DNA of 64,000 bases from CBDAKK01 sp965196605 (GTDB lineage Bacteria; Spirochaetota; Spirochaetia; WTKD01; G963693115), in the NCBI GenBank assembly GCA_965196605.1, contig CBDAKK010000001.1:62001-126000 (forward strand), in the 5' to 3' direction. Every line of letters begins with the position of its first letter. Within the stretch, counting starts at the first letter, position 1. The notes under the pieces are model-generated. The model did no database searches and was not told the DNA's origin. It saw only the letters and a list, made by a program, of their open reading frames with translations. The translations under genes were made by a program, and so were the position numbers. Of this stretch, positions 17,966-27,519 are shown one piece after another.

Positions 17966-18177
17966 GGCGTAACTCTCCACGATACAAATACTCAAGAAAT
18001 CCCAAAGTCTTTTCTTCCATCATTCCCCCTATACGTTGATTAAATGGTCTAAAAACAAATTCAATACTTTACGCGCGACGCTACAAATAAATACGATACG
18101 CCCTGTTCATAACTAATCAATGTTTTTATTATAACACATTAATTTTTGAAATCACTGCAACCATGGGAGGCACGTTT

Positions 18178-19003
18178 TCCTTTGTGGGGGTGCCCCCACG
18201 CCCCCTTTAGGGTAAGACGCGCTATTGCGCTATGCGCGGGCATTTGTATTAAAGCTCACGCTAGTCTTGTATGAACTTTTTCTGCGGTCAAGCAGCCGCG
18301 TCTACTATGACATATGCTCGGATGACTGTTCTTTTTCTTTTCTTTTTTTGGCACGAAAAAAAGAAAAGAAAAAAGCATGCTGTGAGCTAAAGCAGTAATA
18401 ACATAGATACTATGCGCAAGCATGAAGATTGCATGGAAATAAGTTTGTATGAGTGCGATGCTAACCATCCATGGGACGGCTGTTAGGACGCTCATGAGCG
18501 AAGCGAGGGGATGCAAACTATTATATAAGCGCCGCTGTGCGGTGCAAACATGGAGCTTGCATCAAAAGAGTCGAGAGCACGAAGAACGGGCGACGCCCGT
18601 GCCACGGATGGCACAGATTGGGCGCCAAGGATGGACAGCCGTAGCAGGGACGCTACGCATTGGCTGCCAAGGATGGTACGGCTAGAAACAATTGAAATAA
18701 GTGTTGCGCAGCAACACAGAACTGGAGCTTATAGCAAAAGAACCAAAAAGTCGCGAGCGTAGCGAGGGGGTGCTGACATTCAGATTGCGAAGCGAAGCGT
18801 AGCAAAAATGGAGTACTCGCACCAAAGAAAAAAACATCCTGTGAGGCTACGCCATAGGGAGCAAGATACAAGAGCAATTATGAAGAAAGTACCAAAGTCA
18901 CGAGCGAAGCGAGAGATGCAAACTATTATATAAGCACCGCTGTGCGGTGCAAACATGGAGCTTGCATCAAAGAAAAGCCGCTGTGGGGGCAAGCCCCCAC
19001 AAA
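18178..19003 (+). repeat. Mosaic repeat zone C, MITE-like unit with inverted ends
   Basis: The clearest single unit. The left end CCTTTGTGGGGG runs into a hairpin GTGGGGG-TG-CCCCCAC (18184-18199). The right end TGTGGGGGC-AA-GCCCCCACA (18982-19001) is followed by AAGG, so the outermost 12 bases are inverted copies. Inside, in order: a leader also found at 45950-46050; an imperfect pyrimidine/purine hairpin at 18332-18373; ATGC-GCAA-GCAT at 18412-18423; a stem-loop with GCGCCGC/GCGGTGC at 18529-18545; GTAGC/GCTAC and GTGCC/GGCAC hairpins at about 18600-18660; GTGTTGC-GCA-GCAACAC at 18701-18717; a module with outer arms 18769-18773/18819-18823; and a second stem-loop at 18934-18950. No gene and no target duplication were recognised. 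Confidence 0.82.
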
Positions 19004-19013
19004 GGTAATACGC

Positions 19014-20291
19014 TTATAATATCCACTTCCACCATATAAATACGGCTAAAAAGCCAAACAAGTACACAAGCCCTAAAAGCGACAATCCCTTTAATGGTTT
19101 GCTTAGCGTTAAACCTTCTGGAAGGTCTGTCTTAGTTATGAGTCTGTAATTAAGCAGAGCAAAGAAAGGAGTGGTTATAAACGCAAGTATCATTGCAAAA
19201 TTGAGCATGCCCATTAAGGATGCACGAAAAAAGAACAATATGGTTATTGCAAGAACACCTACTATTGTCATTACCACCCCATCGTGATAATAACGACGAT
19301 CCTCCAACTGCTTGTTTTTTAATAACAACCCTGCTTGAACTAGGGTACGTGGATAGCCGTCTATCACAGTAATGGTGGTGCCAAAAATACAGAGAAACGC
19401 AACAATAGCAATGAGATACCGTGACCATTGTCCTATTGCGGATGCGTACATACTCACAAGTTGATGAGAAAACCCTATGCCTGAACTTTTTAATTCCACT
19501 CCCGTACCGTGAACAACCAATGCGCCGAGGGATAAAAAGACAATAGCAAGCACCGCGGTACCAATATAACCAAGGTTAAAATCAAACAAAGCAGATTGCT
19601 TTGTAACCTGCGTTTCTTTGCACTGTTGTTTCAACCATACGGAAGTGAAACAAGAAATTTCAATAGGAGCGGGCATCCACCCCATCATGGCGACAAGAAA
19701 GCCAATGGATGCAATAGTCCATGGAGAAGGTGACTGAAAACTTGCAGGTGTTGTACCGCCTCTTAGCGCTGCAATAACAACTGCGCTTATAGTAGTAAAG
19801 ACCAAAACAACCATAATTATCTTTGAAAGCCTATCGAGTGCCTTGTAGTGCCCAAGAAAAAGAATTACAAGACATAAAAGCAACACTACAACCGCAAGCG
19901 TAGTCAATGGAACTTGTATAGGTAGAAAGTACCCAAGTAAGCTGGCGCTAAACAACAAGAGCGCAGCAGTATTAATTACGCCCGAAATAGCATTAAGTAT
20001 GCTAAACAACCATAAATAGCCCCGTCCCATTTCTCCGTAACCTTGAATAAGGGTTTTGCGCGTTGCCATGGTGTACTGTACCCCGGCTCGGAAGAAAGGA
20101 TACTTGAAAAGATTTACAAGCAATATGAGCCCCACCAACTGCCAACCATATATAGCGCCTGCCTTGGTAGATGCGACAAGATGAGATCCCCCTACCGCAG
20201 CAGTAGCGGTCATAATACCCGGGCCAAGTACTCGAATTAGCTCTCGTACCCGCTGTACTGTGTTATATGTAGTTTTACTATCTTTATGCAT
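19014..20291 (-). CDS. Divergent Nramp-family metal transporter
   Basis: A membrane protein of 425 residues with about eleven hydrophobic segments, resembling Nramp (SLC11) divalent metal transporters: VLGPGIMTATAAVGGSH in the first segment, TKAGAIYGWQLVGLIL, YTMATRKTLIQGYGE and an aromatic stretch near residue 205. The two metal-site motifs differ from classical Mn/Fe Nramps. DPGN in segment 1 is replaced by a GGSH region (residues 34-37), and MPH in segment 6 reads MPA (206-208). It therefore belongs to a divergent branch whose substrate is unknown to me. It is transcribed away from the next gene, with an inverted repeat between them. Its stop lies 11 bases from the end of repeat zone C. 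Confidence 0.78.
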   Translation of the reverse strand: MHKDSKTTYNTVQRVRELIRVLGPGIMTATAAVGGSHLVASTKAGAIYGWQLVGLILLVNLFKYPFFRAGVQYTMATRKTLIQGYGEMGRGYLWLFSILNAISGVINTAALLLFSASLLGYFLPIQVPLTTLAVVVLLLCLVILFLGHYKALDRLSKIIMVVLVFTTISAVVIAALRGGTTPASFQSPSPWTIASIGFLVAMMGWMPAPIEISCFTSVWLKQQCKETQVTKQSALFDFNLGYIGTAVLAIVFLSLGALVVHGTGVELKSSGIGFSHQLVSMYASAIGQWSRYLIAIVAFLCIFGTTITVIDGYPRTLVQAGLLLKNKQLEDRRYYHDGVVMTIVGVLAITILFFFRASLMGMLNFAMILAFITTPFFALLNYRLITKTDLPEGLTLSKPLKGLSLLGLVYLFGFLAVFIWWKWIL

Positions 20292-20325
20292 AATACTGAA
20301 CTCCTTAAATAAAAAATAATATTAA

Positions 20326-20349
20326 TATGTATAGGAAAAAGTATACATA
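20326..20349. promoter_or_regulatory. Perfect inverted repeat, possible operator
   Basis: TATGTATA at 20326-20333 and its exact complement TATACATA at 20342-20349, 8 bases apart. It lies between the divergent transporter (start 20291) and the outer-membrane-type gene (start 20395), about 35 bases upstream of the transporter. It could bind a metal-responsive repressor; that is inference from position. Confidence 0.5.
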
Positions 20350-20394
20350 AGTCAACATTAAAGCAACAAAGCCTCACAAGGAGTATTTAGCACT

Positions 20395-21906
20395 ATGAGG
20401 CGCTTACACACAGCAGCAAAGAGCACTACACTGCACGTCCTATGCATGGTTTGCTTAAGCATGCTGCGCCTTGTACCCTGCCTCGCCTCGCCGCAAGCTA
20501 CCACAAAAACAAGCAAGGCACCTGCAGCCCTTCACAAACGTAGCGTACTTTCCCTCTCATTACAAAAGCAGGTTGTTACCACAAGTCCCACCACCTACCT
20601 GCAAAACAACCCGCTTATACAGCACGTTGCACAAAAGCTACTTTTATGGAAGCGCACCACACCCGACCAAGTAAGCCTTGGCTTTGGAATTGCGGGTGAT
20701 GCAATAACAGCAGGCTCATTAGCCTCACATGGCTTTTTACGCGTGCTTGAGGATGCTTCAAAAACCCGCGCATGGAGTTACTCATTGTATGAACGCATAC
20801 GTTGGACGCTACAACATGCTAGTACTACCATGCCCTTGGGAATAGCACTCCACCTGCAACAACCATGGCTTGACCTCAGCGCATGGACACGACTTTCAAA
20901 CGTGCGCGCGCCGCATGCGCTACGCAGCACCGGGCTTGCCACTACCATTACAGCAGGAGCGCACAAAACCTACAAAGCGAGTTTTCTCTACCAATACTCC
21001 ATGCGCACTTCCCTTAAGACTTCAAAGACTGCCGCGCAGTCATGGTATGTGCGCCTCCCCACAAGCTTAGAACTACACAGCGTAGCTACAAGACATGAGA
21101 TTACCACACCTGTTGTGCACGCACAACTCGCAGCAAAGCTCAGCCTCCCCGACACCCTCCCCATGGGATGGGGCGCGTCCGCCCTACTCCGCCTTAGTCC
21201 CAAGCCCTTTAGCCTTGCACTTTTTGCACAAGGGGCAAGCCCCGACTACCTGAGCAGTCAAATGGAACACCAACGTACTCTGTGGTCACATAGCACAGAG
21301 CTTACGCTTTCATACGCGCTCATTTCTTTTCTCCGCCTACGCTATAACATAGACTACCGCAACCCCATGACCGAACTCTCAGCAGCCCAGCGCGGCATAG
21401 ACAAGACCATACATCAGCAGTACTACCTCAGCTGGAAGCAAGAGCTACCGAGCACACATAGTGCACACTACCTCCTCCTACGCTACGAGTTTGCGTCTCA
21501 ATACGCACGCCACAAGGCACTGCTACACTACGGGCTTACATACAAATCCCTTGACATGGCAGGTAGCATTACAACGCAGTACACACACCAGAAACAAAAA
21601 GGGCACAGCATTGTAAACGCCCCATTGAAGCACATACATCTCATAATCGGTGCAACCCTCACCAAAAACGACATACTCCCACACCTCAGTACGTTCATGC
21701 GCCTCCAAACAAACATGCGAGTATATACAAACACAGCAGGCAAAAAGAAACCAAAGTCGCAAATTATGCAAGAACTCACCTTTACCATGGGTGGAACGCT
21801 ACGCATAAAACCCGCCCTGCTGCGCGTCTCGTTTCCCTTTGTCTACAAAGCAAACGGAAATGTTTCAACGAGTGTAACATTTTCCTTGCACTATACGATA
21901 GACTAA
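20395..21906 (+). CDS. Hypothetical exported protein, probable outer-membrane beta-barrel
   Basis: I do not recognise a family. The 503-residue product starts with a basic stretch and a hydrophobic segment (about 12-32, LHVLCMVCLSMLRLVPCLA), consistent with a signal peptide cut near LASPQ. The rest alternates polar and hydrophobic residues in many short strands with Ser/Thr/Tyr, for example YKASFLYQYSMRTSLKTS, HYLLLRYEFASQYARH and SVTFSLHYTID at the very end. This is the pattern of a transmembrane beta-barrel or a periplasmic beta protein. AAGGAG lies 12 bases before the ATG. Only six bases separate it from the glycerate kinase gene, so they are co-transcribed, but no functional link is evident. 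Confidence 0.7.
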   Translation: MRRLHTAAKSTTLHVLCMVCLSMLRLVPCLASPQATTKTSKAPAALHKRSVLSLSLQKQVVTTSPTTYLQNNPLIQHVAQKLLLWKRTTPDQVSLGFGIAGDAITAGSLASHGFLRVLEDASKTRAWSYSLYERIRWTLQHASTTMPLGIALHLQQPWLDLSAWTRLSNVRAPHALRSTGLATTITAGAHKTYKASFLYQYSMRTSLKTSKTAAQSWYVRLPTSLELHSVATRHEITTPVVHAQLAAKLSLPDTLPMGWGASALLRLSPKPFSLALFAQGASPDYLSSQMEHQRTLWSHSTELTLSYALISFLRLRYNIDYRNPMTELSAAQRGIDKTIHQQYYLSWKQELPSTHSAHYLLLRYEFASQYARHKALLHYGLTYKSLDMAGSITTQYTHQKQKGHSIVNAPLKHIHLIIGATLTKNDILPHLSTFMRLQTNMRVYTNTAGKKKPKSQIMQELTFTMGGTLRIKPALLRVSFPFVYKANGNVSTSVTFSLHYTID

Positions 21907-21912
21907 TTATAT

Positions 21913-23055
21913 ATGCACATTCTCATAGCATGCGATTCATTTAAAGAGACCTTGAGCGCTACGGAAGTGTGCAAAAGCATAGCGCAAAGCATGAAACAAG
22001 ACTTGCCGCAGGCTACGTACACACGCATGCCTTTGGCGGACGGCGGCGAGGGCACCGCATTAACCTTGACCAATGCTCTGGGTGGAGAAATGCGCACCAC
22101 ACGCGTAGAAAGCGCAGACGGCACCATGAGAGAAGCAAGCTTTGGCGTAGTGGAGCAACACGACGTGGCATTTGTGGACTGCGCCTCCGCCATAGGACTG
22201 GAACAGGTTGCACATGAAAACCGCAACCCCATGCACACCTCAAGCTACGGGCTTGGGCAACTCTTACAAGCAGCGCATGTGTGCAAAGTCTCAAACATTG
22301 TTGTAGGCCTTGGCGGCTCTGCAACTGTAGACGGGGGAATGGGCATGGCACAAGCACTGGGCGTGCGCATGCTTGATGCAAACGGCGCAGAGCTACCACG
22401 CGGAGGAAGGGCCTTGCAGCACGTAGCGCACATAGACTGCTCAAATGCCTACACCTTTGAAAACTGCCACATACGCGTAGCAGTTGACGTACAAAACCCG
22501 CTCATAGGCGACGTAGGTGCTGCGCGCGTGTTTGCACCACAAAAAGGCGCAGACGCCCCCATGGTGGAAACCTTGGAAGCAGGCATGCAGCACTACGCGC
22601 AGGCAGTTCACCAAGCCTGTGCAAACACGCAAGCCTTTGAAGAGGCCGTAAACTTTGCAGGTGCGGGCGCAGCGGGCGGCTTGGGCATGGCGCTCTCGGT
22701 CTTTTGCGGCGCACAAGTACGCTCTGGCATAGAAACTGTACTTCACTACTGCAAGTTTGACCAGCTGTTGGAGCGCGCTGATTTTGTAATAACGGGCGAA
22801 GGAAAAGTAGACGGACAGAGTCTCTATGGCAAAGTACCCTACGGCGTGCTAGAACACGCACAAAAGCACAAAGTACCCGTCATAATGCTCTGTGGTGCCG
22901 TTGATGACTCTGCTGCTTCATTGTACGAAAAAGGCGTGTGCGCCATATTCTCTTGCACACTCAAAAGCGCCCCATGGGAAGAAATACGCGCACAAGCACA
23001 AGCAAGGCTTACATTTACCGCCCGCTCCATAGCTCGCTTGTTGGGACTAACATAA
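21913..23055 (+). CDS. Glycerate kinase
   Basis: A 380-residue cytoplasmic kinase predicted to phosphorylate D-glycerate (2- or 3-phosphoglycerate product not decidable), feeding lower glycolysis next to enolase. Family marks are the N-terminal ACDSFKETLSATEV, MPLADGGEGT, GLGGSATVDGGMGMAQALG, AVDVQNPLIGDVGAARVFAPQKGA, FAGAGAAGGLGMAL and TGEGKVDGQSLYGKVP. Length matches the GarK/GlxK family. It follows the barrel-like gene by six bases and runs straight into repeat zone D. No clear own ribosome site is present, so coupling to the upstream gene is likely. Confidence 0.93.
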   Translation: MHILIACDSFKETLSATEVCKSIAQSMKQDLPQATYTRMPLADGGEGTALTLTNALGGEMRTTRVESADGTMREASFGVVEQHDVAFVDCASAIGLEQVAHENRNPMHTSSYGLGQLLQAAHVCKVSNIVVGLGGSATVDGGMGMAQALGVRMLDANGAELPRGGRALQHVAHIDCSNAYTFENCHIRVAVDVQNPLIGDVGAARVFAPQKGADAPMVETLEAGMQHYAQAVHQACANTQAFEEAVNFAGAGAAGGLGMALSVFCGAQVRSGIETVLHYCKFDQLLERADFVITGEGKVDGQSLYGKVPYGVLEHAQKHKVPVIMLCGAVDDSAASLYEKGVCAIFSCTLKSAPWEEIRAQAQARLTFTARSIARLLGLT

Positions 23056-23735
23056 GGCCCCCCCCACAAAGCACTTATGCAGTAGTTTGCACCCGTACCA
23101 TCCATGGCAGCCAATACGTAGCATCCTTGCTACGGCTGTCCATCCTTGGCGCCCAATCTGTGCCATCCGTGGCACGGGCGTCGCCCGTTCTTCGTGCTCT
23201 CGACTCTTTTGATGCAAACTCCATGTTTGCACCGCACTCACACAAAATTACTTCCATACAATCTTGATACTTGAGTACAGTATCTATGTCATTACTGCTT
23301 TAGCACACAGGATGTTTTCTTTTCTTTCTTTGGTTCTTTCTTTCTTTGATGCAAGTAACATCTTTGCTACGCTGCGCTCCGCAATCTAAAGGATTGCATC
23401 CGTTCGCCTTCGGCTCTCGACTTTTCCGTCATGACAGCTGCCCCATGGACGGGGCATTAAGGCTGACAGGGATGTTAAAAAAAGAAAAGTCGTGAGCGCT
23501 GAAAAGCGCGAGCGGCTAGAAACAATTAAAATAAGTGTCGCAACGCGACACAGAGATGGAGCTTATAGCAAGTACGGCCATCCGAATGGATAGCATATTT
23601 AGAATAGTTGCTTGGCAACAAGACGCGTTCACGTAACACTGCGAAGCAAAATACACATGGCGTGCAGCTCACTCGCGCATAGCGCAATAGCGCGTCTTAC
23701 CCCAAAGGGGGCGTGGGGGCACCCCCCACAAAGGA
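23056..23735. repeat. Mosaic repeat zone D (two halves head to head)
   Basis: Modules run in minus orientation from 23056 to about 23455 (a truncated left end CCCCCACAAAGC, GTAGC/GCTAC and GTGCC/GGCAC blocks, the ACTGCTTTAGC module at about 23260-23320, a variant of the CAATCTGA module at about 23340-23400). From about 23470 they run in plus orientation, with GTGTCGC-AAC-GCGACAC at 23535-23551 and an end hairpin GTGGGGG/CCCCCAC at 23713-23729. The oppA promoter begins 13 bases after the zone. No gene is supported inside. Confidence 0.78.
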
Positions 23736-23747
23736 GCAACTTGACCC

Positions 23748-23776
23748 TTTACAGAGACTGAATTACCCCATATAAT
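23748..23776 (+). promoter_or_regulatory. Sigma-70-type promoter for the opp operon
   Basis: TTTACA at 23748-23753, a 17-base spacer and a perfect TATAAT at 23771-23776. The predicted start is near 23783, about 77 bases before the oppA ATG. Confidence 0.7.
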
Positions 23777-23789
23777 ATTATGTAACAAA

Positions 23790-23825
23790 TTTGATAATGC
23801 TTGTTATTGTAAGCATCTTATCAAA
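23790..23825 (+). promoter_or_regulatory. Long dyad in the oppA leader
   Basis: TTTGATAATGCTT at 23790-23802 pairs with AAGCA-TC-TTATCAAA at 23811-23825 (13 pairs, two bulged bases, 8-base loop). It lies just downstream of the predicted start, so it may be an operator or a leader hairpin. No U-run follows it. Confidence 0.55.
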
Positions 23826-23859
23826 CACTTATTTTATTGAAATTCAAAGGAGTATTGCT

Positions 23860-25451
23860 ATGAAGAATTTTTTCATACATACGTTCATAACAATGTTTTT
23901 TATTACGGGAAGCCTCCTACTATTTACGAGTATTTCCTGTGGTGAAGACAGTGATGCACCACAAGTCTTGGTGCTTGCGCGTTCAGGCGATTCGGTGGGA
24001 CTTGACCCCGCGCGCGAAACAGACGGAGAGTCTTTTATGCCTACGGGCGAAATTTTTGAAGGATTGGTCGGCTTTAAACCGGGCACAACCGAAGTTGAGC
24101 CTGTCTTGGCAGAATCGTGGACGCTTTCAGAGGACGGAAAAACCTACACTTTCAAGTTACGACAAAACGTAAGGTTTCACGACGACACGGAGTTTAACGC
24201 AGACGCGGTGGTTTTTAACTTTATGCGTCAGCACGATGAAAACCACCCCTACTATCAATATGGACCCTACAAATATTGGGGCTATATGAACTTTAACACG
24301 ATAGTCGACGAGGTACAGGCACTGGACTCGCACACCGTGCAAATTACCCTTACAGAACCCAATGCGCCATTTTTGGCGTCACTTGCCATGAACTTCATAG
24401 CCATTGTATCACCAACTGCTATTGAAACCTACAAAGAAGATACAACAAACAACCCCGTGGGAACTGGCCCCTTCAAGTTTGTTTCATGGATCAAGGGCGA
24501 CAGCATTACTGTAGAAGCAAACGAAAACTACTGGAGAGGAGCACCCGCACTCTCGCAGGTTGTATTCAAAGTCATTCCTGAGCCCACCGCGCGCGCCCTT
24601 GCCTTAGAAAAAGGCGAAGTTGACATCATCCTCTACCCCTCACCCGAAGACATAGCGCGGCTTGATGTTAATGAAGATCTTGCCATTGAAAGACAGCCGG
24701 GCTTAAACATTGGCTACATGGCGTTTAACACGCAAAAAAAACCATTTGATGATGTACGAGTACGCCGAGCGGTTTCTTACGCCATTAATACAGACGACAT
24801 CATAGCTGCGGTGTACGGCGAGTTAGGGCGTCCTGCGTATTCGGCAATGCCACCTACCATGTGGGGCTATACAGAAGATCTTGAAAAGTACAAGTATGAC
24901 CCCGAGAAAGCAAAGGAACTTCTTGCAGAAGCGGGCTATCCGGATGGCTTTACATTCACTATGTGGCCTATTCCCGTAACACGTCCATACATGCCCGACG
25001 GTTCTCGCGTTGCTGAAATAGTACAAGCACAGCTTGCCGATGTAGGTATTGGTGCAAACATTGAGCTCTTGGATTGGGGAACGCACTTAGAACGCACAGA
25101 CAGTGGGCTTCATGAAGTGGCCTTTTTAGGCTGGATTGGCGACAATGGTGACCCCGACAATTTTCTCAATGTCCTGCTCTCTGCACATGCTGCGGTAAAG
25201 CCTGCAGGTAACATTGCGTATTGGAAAAATTCGGAGTTTACCGAGCTCATAGACCAAGCAAAAACCATAGCGACCAAGGTCAGCGCGCAGAGCTGTACAA
25301 AAAAGCACAGGTGATATTTGCAGACCAAGCACCGTGGGTACCCATTGGTCATTCTGTAAACGTCATTCCAACACAAAGTTACGTAAAAGGCTACGTGCAC
25401 ACTCCAGTGGGTGAATATCACAACTTGCGATTGGTGCGCATAGAAAAATAA
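23860..25451 (+). pseudogene. oppA: Oligopeptide-binding lipoprotein, frameshifted near the C-terminus
   Basis: Family-5 solute-binding protein of a peptide ABC importer. It starts MKNFFIHTF behind AAAGGAG, with a lipobox at SISC and diacylglyceryl-Cys near residue 27. LDPARETDGESF, AESWTLSEDGKTYTFKLRQNVRFHD and NPVGTGPFKFVSW are typical. The first frame ends at 25314 with an unrelated tail (TKVSAQSCTKKHR). The correct C-terminus (DQGQRAELYKKAQVIFADQAP to LVRIEK) continues in another frame to 25451. The break lies at about 25270-25280 and is not in a homopolymer. The truncated product lacks about 60 C-terminal residues of the fold, so it is probably non-functional unless this is a sequence error. 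Confidence 0.85.
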
Positions 25452-25460
25452 AGCATTATA

Positions 25461-25488
25461 AAGACAGGCATTGCGCCTGTCTTTTTTT
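25461..25488 (+). terminator. Terminator / attenuator between oppA and oppB
   Basis: Stem AAGACAGGC / GCCTGTCTT with a 5-base loop, then five T. Inside an operon such a site usually lets the binding protein be made in excess over the permease. Confidence 0.85.
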
Positions 25489-25568
25489 GTACTGTGTCTG
25501 CTAGTCTGCTATGCTTAGAACATGGACATACATGTGCATGACTCCCATAGTATGGACTTTACGCGTTT

Positions 25569-26600
25569 ATGAATAGTAAGGTACTACGTAAAATAATTCT
25601 CGGCCGCTTTTTGTGGCTTATTCCCACCTTGCTGGGCATTGTTACGCTTGTATTCTTTATGATAGCCTTTATTCCGGGCGACCCTGCGCGCGTAATGCTG
25701 GGCGAGCGAGCCTCAGCAGAGCAACTTGAACGCCTTCGAGAACAACTGGGTTTGGACAAGCCGCTTATCGTTCAATACGGCAATTACATACTGCGCATGC
25801 TACGCCTAGACTTGGGCACTTCAATTCGTAGTGGGCAGAATATTTTACATGAACTCTTGAGTTTCTTCCCCGCAACCGTGGAACTTGCCGTGGTAGCAAT
25901 TCTCTTTGCCTCTGTTCTCGGAATATTTTTAGGCGTACTCGCAGCAATAAAAAAACATTCATGGGTGGATTATACGGCAAGCAGCGTAAGCCTCATTGGT
26001 ATTTCCATGCCAATTTATTGGCTCGGGCTTATACTCATAATGTTTTTTTCCGTACACCTCAACTTGTTTCCCACAGGCAGCAGAATAAACACGCGCTATT
26101 CTTTTGACCCCATTACAGGATTTTACCTCATAGACTCCTTGGTATACATTTTCAAAACGGGTTCTATAAAGTACTTCACATCAAGTTTGCGCCACATAGT
26201 CTTACCGAGTATTACCTTAGGATTGTTGCCACTTGCAAGCATTATGCGCATTACGCGCACTTCAATGCTCGAAGTAATGAAGCAAGATTACATAAAAACC
26301 GTGCAAGCCATGGGCATTAGCGCGAGAAAAATTGTGTGCATTTACGCACTTAAAAATGCATTACTCCCCATTATCACCATCATAGGCTTGCAGTTCGGCA
26401 TATTGCTTTCAGGCGCATTCCTTACGGAAACCATTTTTGCGTGGCCAGGGCTTGGCAAGTGGCTCTACGAGTCCATTTCCGCACGAGACTTTCCCGCAGT
26501 GCAAGGCGGCGTCTTTTTCATTGCCACCGTCTTCGTGCTTATCAACTTACTTGTAGACATTCTCTACATGTACATAAACCCTAAAATAAGCGTACAGTGA
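25569..26600 (+). CDS. oppB: Oligopeptide ABC transporter permease B
   Basis: Inner-membrane permease of 343 residues with six hydrophobic segments. The first segment LGRFLWLIPTLLGIVTLVFF is followed by FIPGDPARVMLGERAS and LREQLGLDKPLIVQYGNYI, the classic OppB/DppB opening. The cytoplasmic EAA loop that contacts the ATPases reads KTVQAMGISARKIVCIYALK. The gene is intact. It follows the oppA terminator by 80 bases and precedes oppC by 16 bases. Substrate (di- or oligopeptides) cannot be told from the permease alone. Confidence 0.93.
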   Translation: MNSKVLRKIILGRFLWLIPTLLGIVTLVFFMIAFIPGDPARVMLGERASAEQLERLREQLGLDKPLIVQYGNYILRMLRLDLGTSIRSGQNILHELLSFFPATVELAVVAILFASVLGIFLGVLAAIKKHSWVDYTASSVSLIGISMPIYWLGLILIMFFSVHLNLFPTGSRINTRYSFDPITGFYLIDSLVYIFKTGSIKYFTSSLRHIVLPSITLGLLPLASIMRITRTSMLEVMKQDYIKTVQAMGISARKIVCIYALKNALLPIITIIGLQFGILLSGAFLTETIFAWPGLGKWLYESISARDFPAVQGGVFFIATVFVLINLLVDILYMYINPKISVQ

Positions 26601-26616
26601 GCGCCTTACATAGAAC

Positions 26617-27510
26617 ATGGAACAAAAACAAGCACCACTAACAAAAGAAGCAATAACTATTGAAGATATATCGCTTACCAAGGAATTCATGCTGCGCTTT
26701 CGTAAAAACACGGCGGCAATGTGTGGACTTATCATGCTGTGTATCTTGCTCATTGCGGCAATACTCGCGCCCTTGCTAACTCCCTATAGCCCGTTTATTC
26801 AAGACATCCCCCATCGCTCCCTCCCTCCCTTTACAGCGGGACACATACTGGGCACCGACGATTTAGGGCGCGACCTTTTCACGCGCATATTGTATGGCGG
26901 GAGAATATCGCTCTTCATTGGGTTTTTCTCAGTAAGCATTGCGCTCTTCTTTGGAGGGATCATCGGTCTTATTTCGGGTTATTTTGGAGGACTTGTAGAT
27001 AAATTCATAAGTCGCATACTCGATATCATATTATCTTTTCCTTATATTTTACTTGCCATTGTCATTGTCTCAGCACTGGGACCCAGTCTGGTAAACGCCA
27101 TGATAGCCATTGCCATTACCAACATGCCACGCTATGCGCGTCTTATGAGGGCATCGGTTTTGGCAGAAAAGGAGCAAGACTACGTCTTGGTTGAGCGCAG
27201 CCTAGGCGCACGAAATTTTGAAATTATGTTCTCCTGCATTTTGCCAAACTGCCTAAGCCCCGTCATGGTGCAAGCAACCTTAGGCATTGGTTCTGCCATT
27301 TTATCAACCGCCGCGCTCTCCTTTTTGGGACTTGGCGCGCAACCACCCACGCCAGAGTGGGGGCTCATGATAGCATCTTCGCGCGAGTTTATTACCTCCG
27401 CGTGGTGGATTGTAACATTTCCCGGACTCGCGACCTTGCTTACCGTTTTTTCATTTAGCCTCATAGGCGATGGACTACGCGACATACTAGACCCGCGCTT
27501 GAAGGATTGA
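26617..27510 (+). CDS. oppC: Oligopeptide ABC transporter permease C
   Basis: Second permease subunit, 297 residues, with an N-terminal cytoplasmic stretch, a first membrane segment at about 40-62 and a periplasmic part with HILGTDDLGRDLFTRILYGGR, the OppC/DppC hallmark. The EAA loop reads LVERSLGARNFEIMFSCILP and the end GLRDILDPRLKD is typical. The gene is intact. It pairs with OppB to form the channel. oppD starts nine bases downstream behind a GGAG site. Confidence 0.93.
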   Translation: MEQKQAPLTKEAITIEDISLTKEFMLRFRKNTAAMCGLIMLCILLIAAILAPLLTPYSPFIQDIPHRSLPPFTAGHILGTDDLGRDLFTRILYGGRISLFIGFFSVSIALFFGGIIGLISGYFGGLVDKFISRILDIILSFPYILLAIVIVSALGPSLVNAMIAIAITNMPRYARLMRASVLAEKEQDYVLVERSLGARNFEIMFSCILPNCLSPVMVQATLGIGSAILSTAALSFLGLGAQPPTPEWGLMIASSREFITSAWWIVTFPGLATLLTVFSFSLIGDGLRDILDPRLKD

Positions 27511-27519
27511 GGAGATTAG

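Noticed and set aside
18449..18762. Short ORFs in repeat zones C and D encoding the same peptide (RARRTGDARATDGTDWAPRM)
   Set aside because: The shared peptide reflects the shared DNA module. It appears without ribosome sites, in varying contexts and next to hairpin arms.
20292..20394. Metal riboswitch upstream of the Nramp-like gene
   Set aside because: Only a simple inverted repeat is present in about 100 bases; no recognisable multi-helix aptamer.
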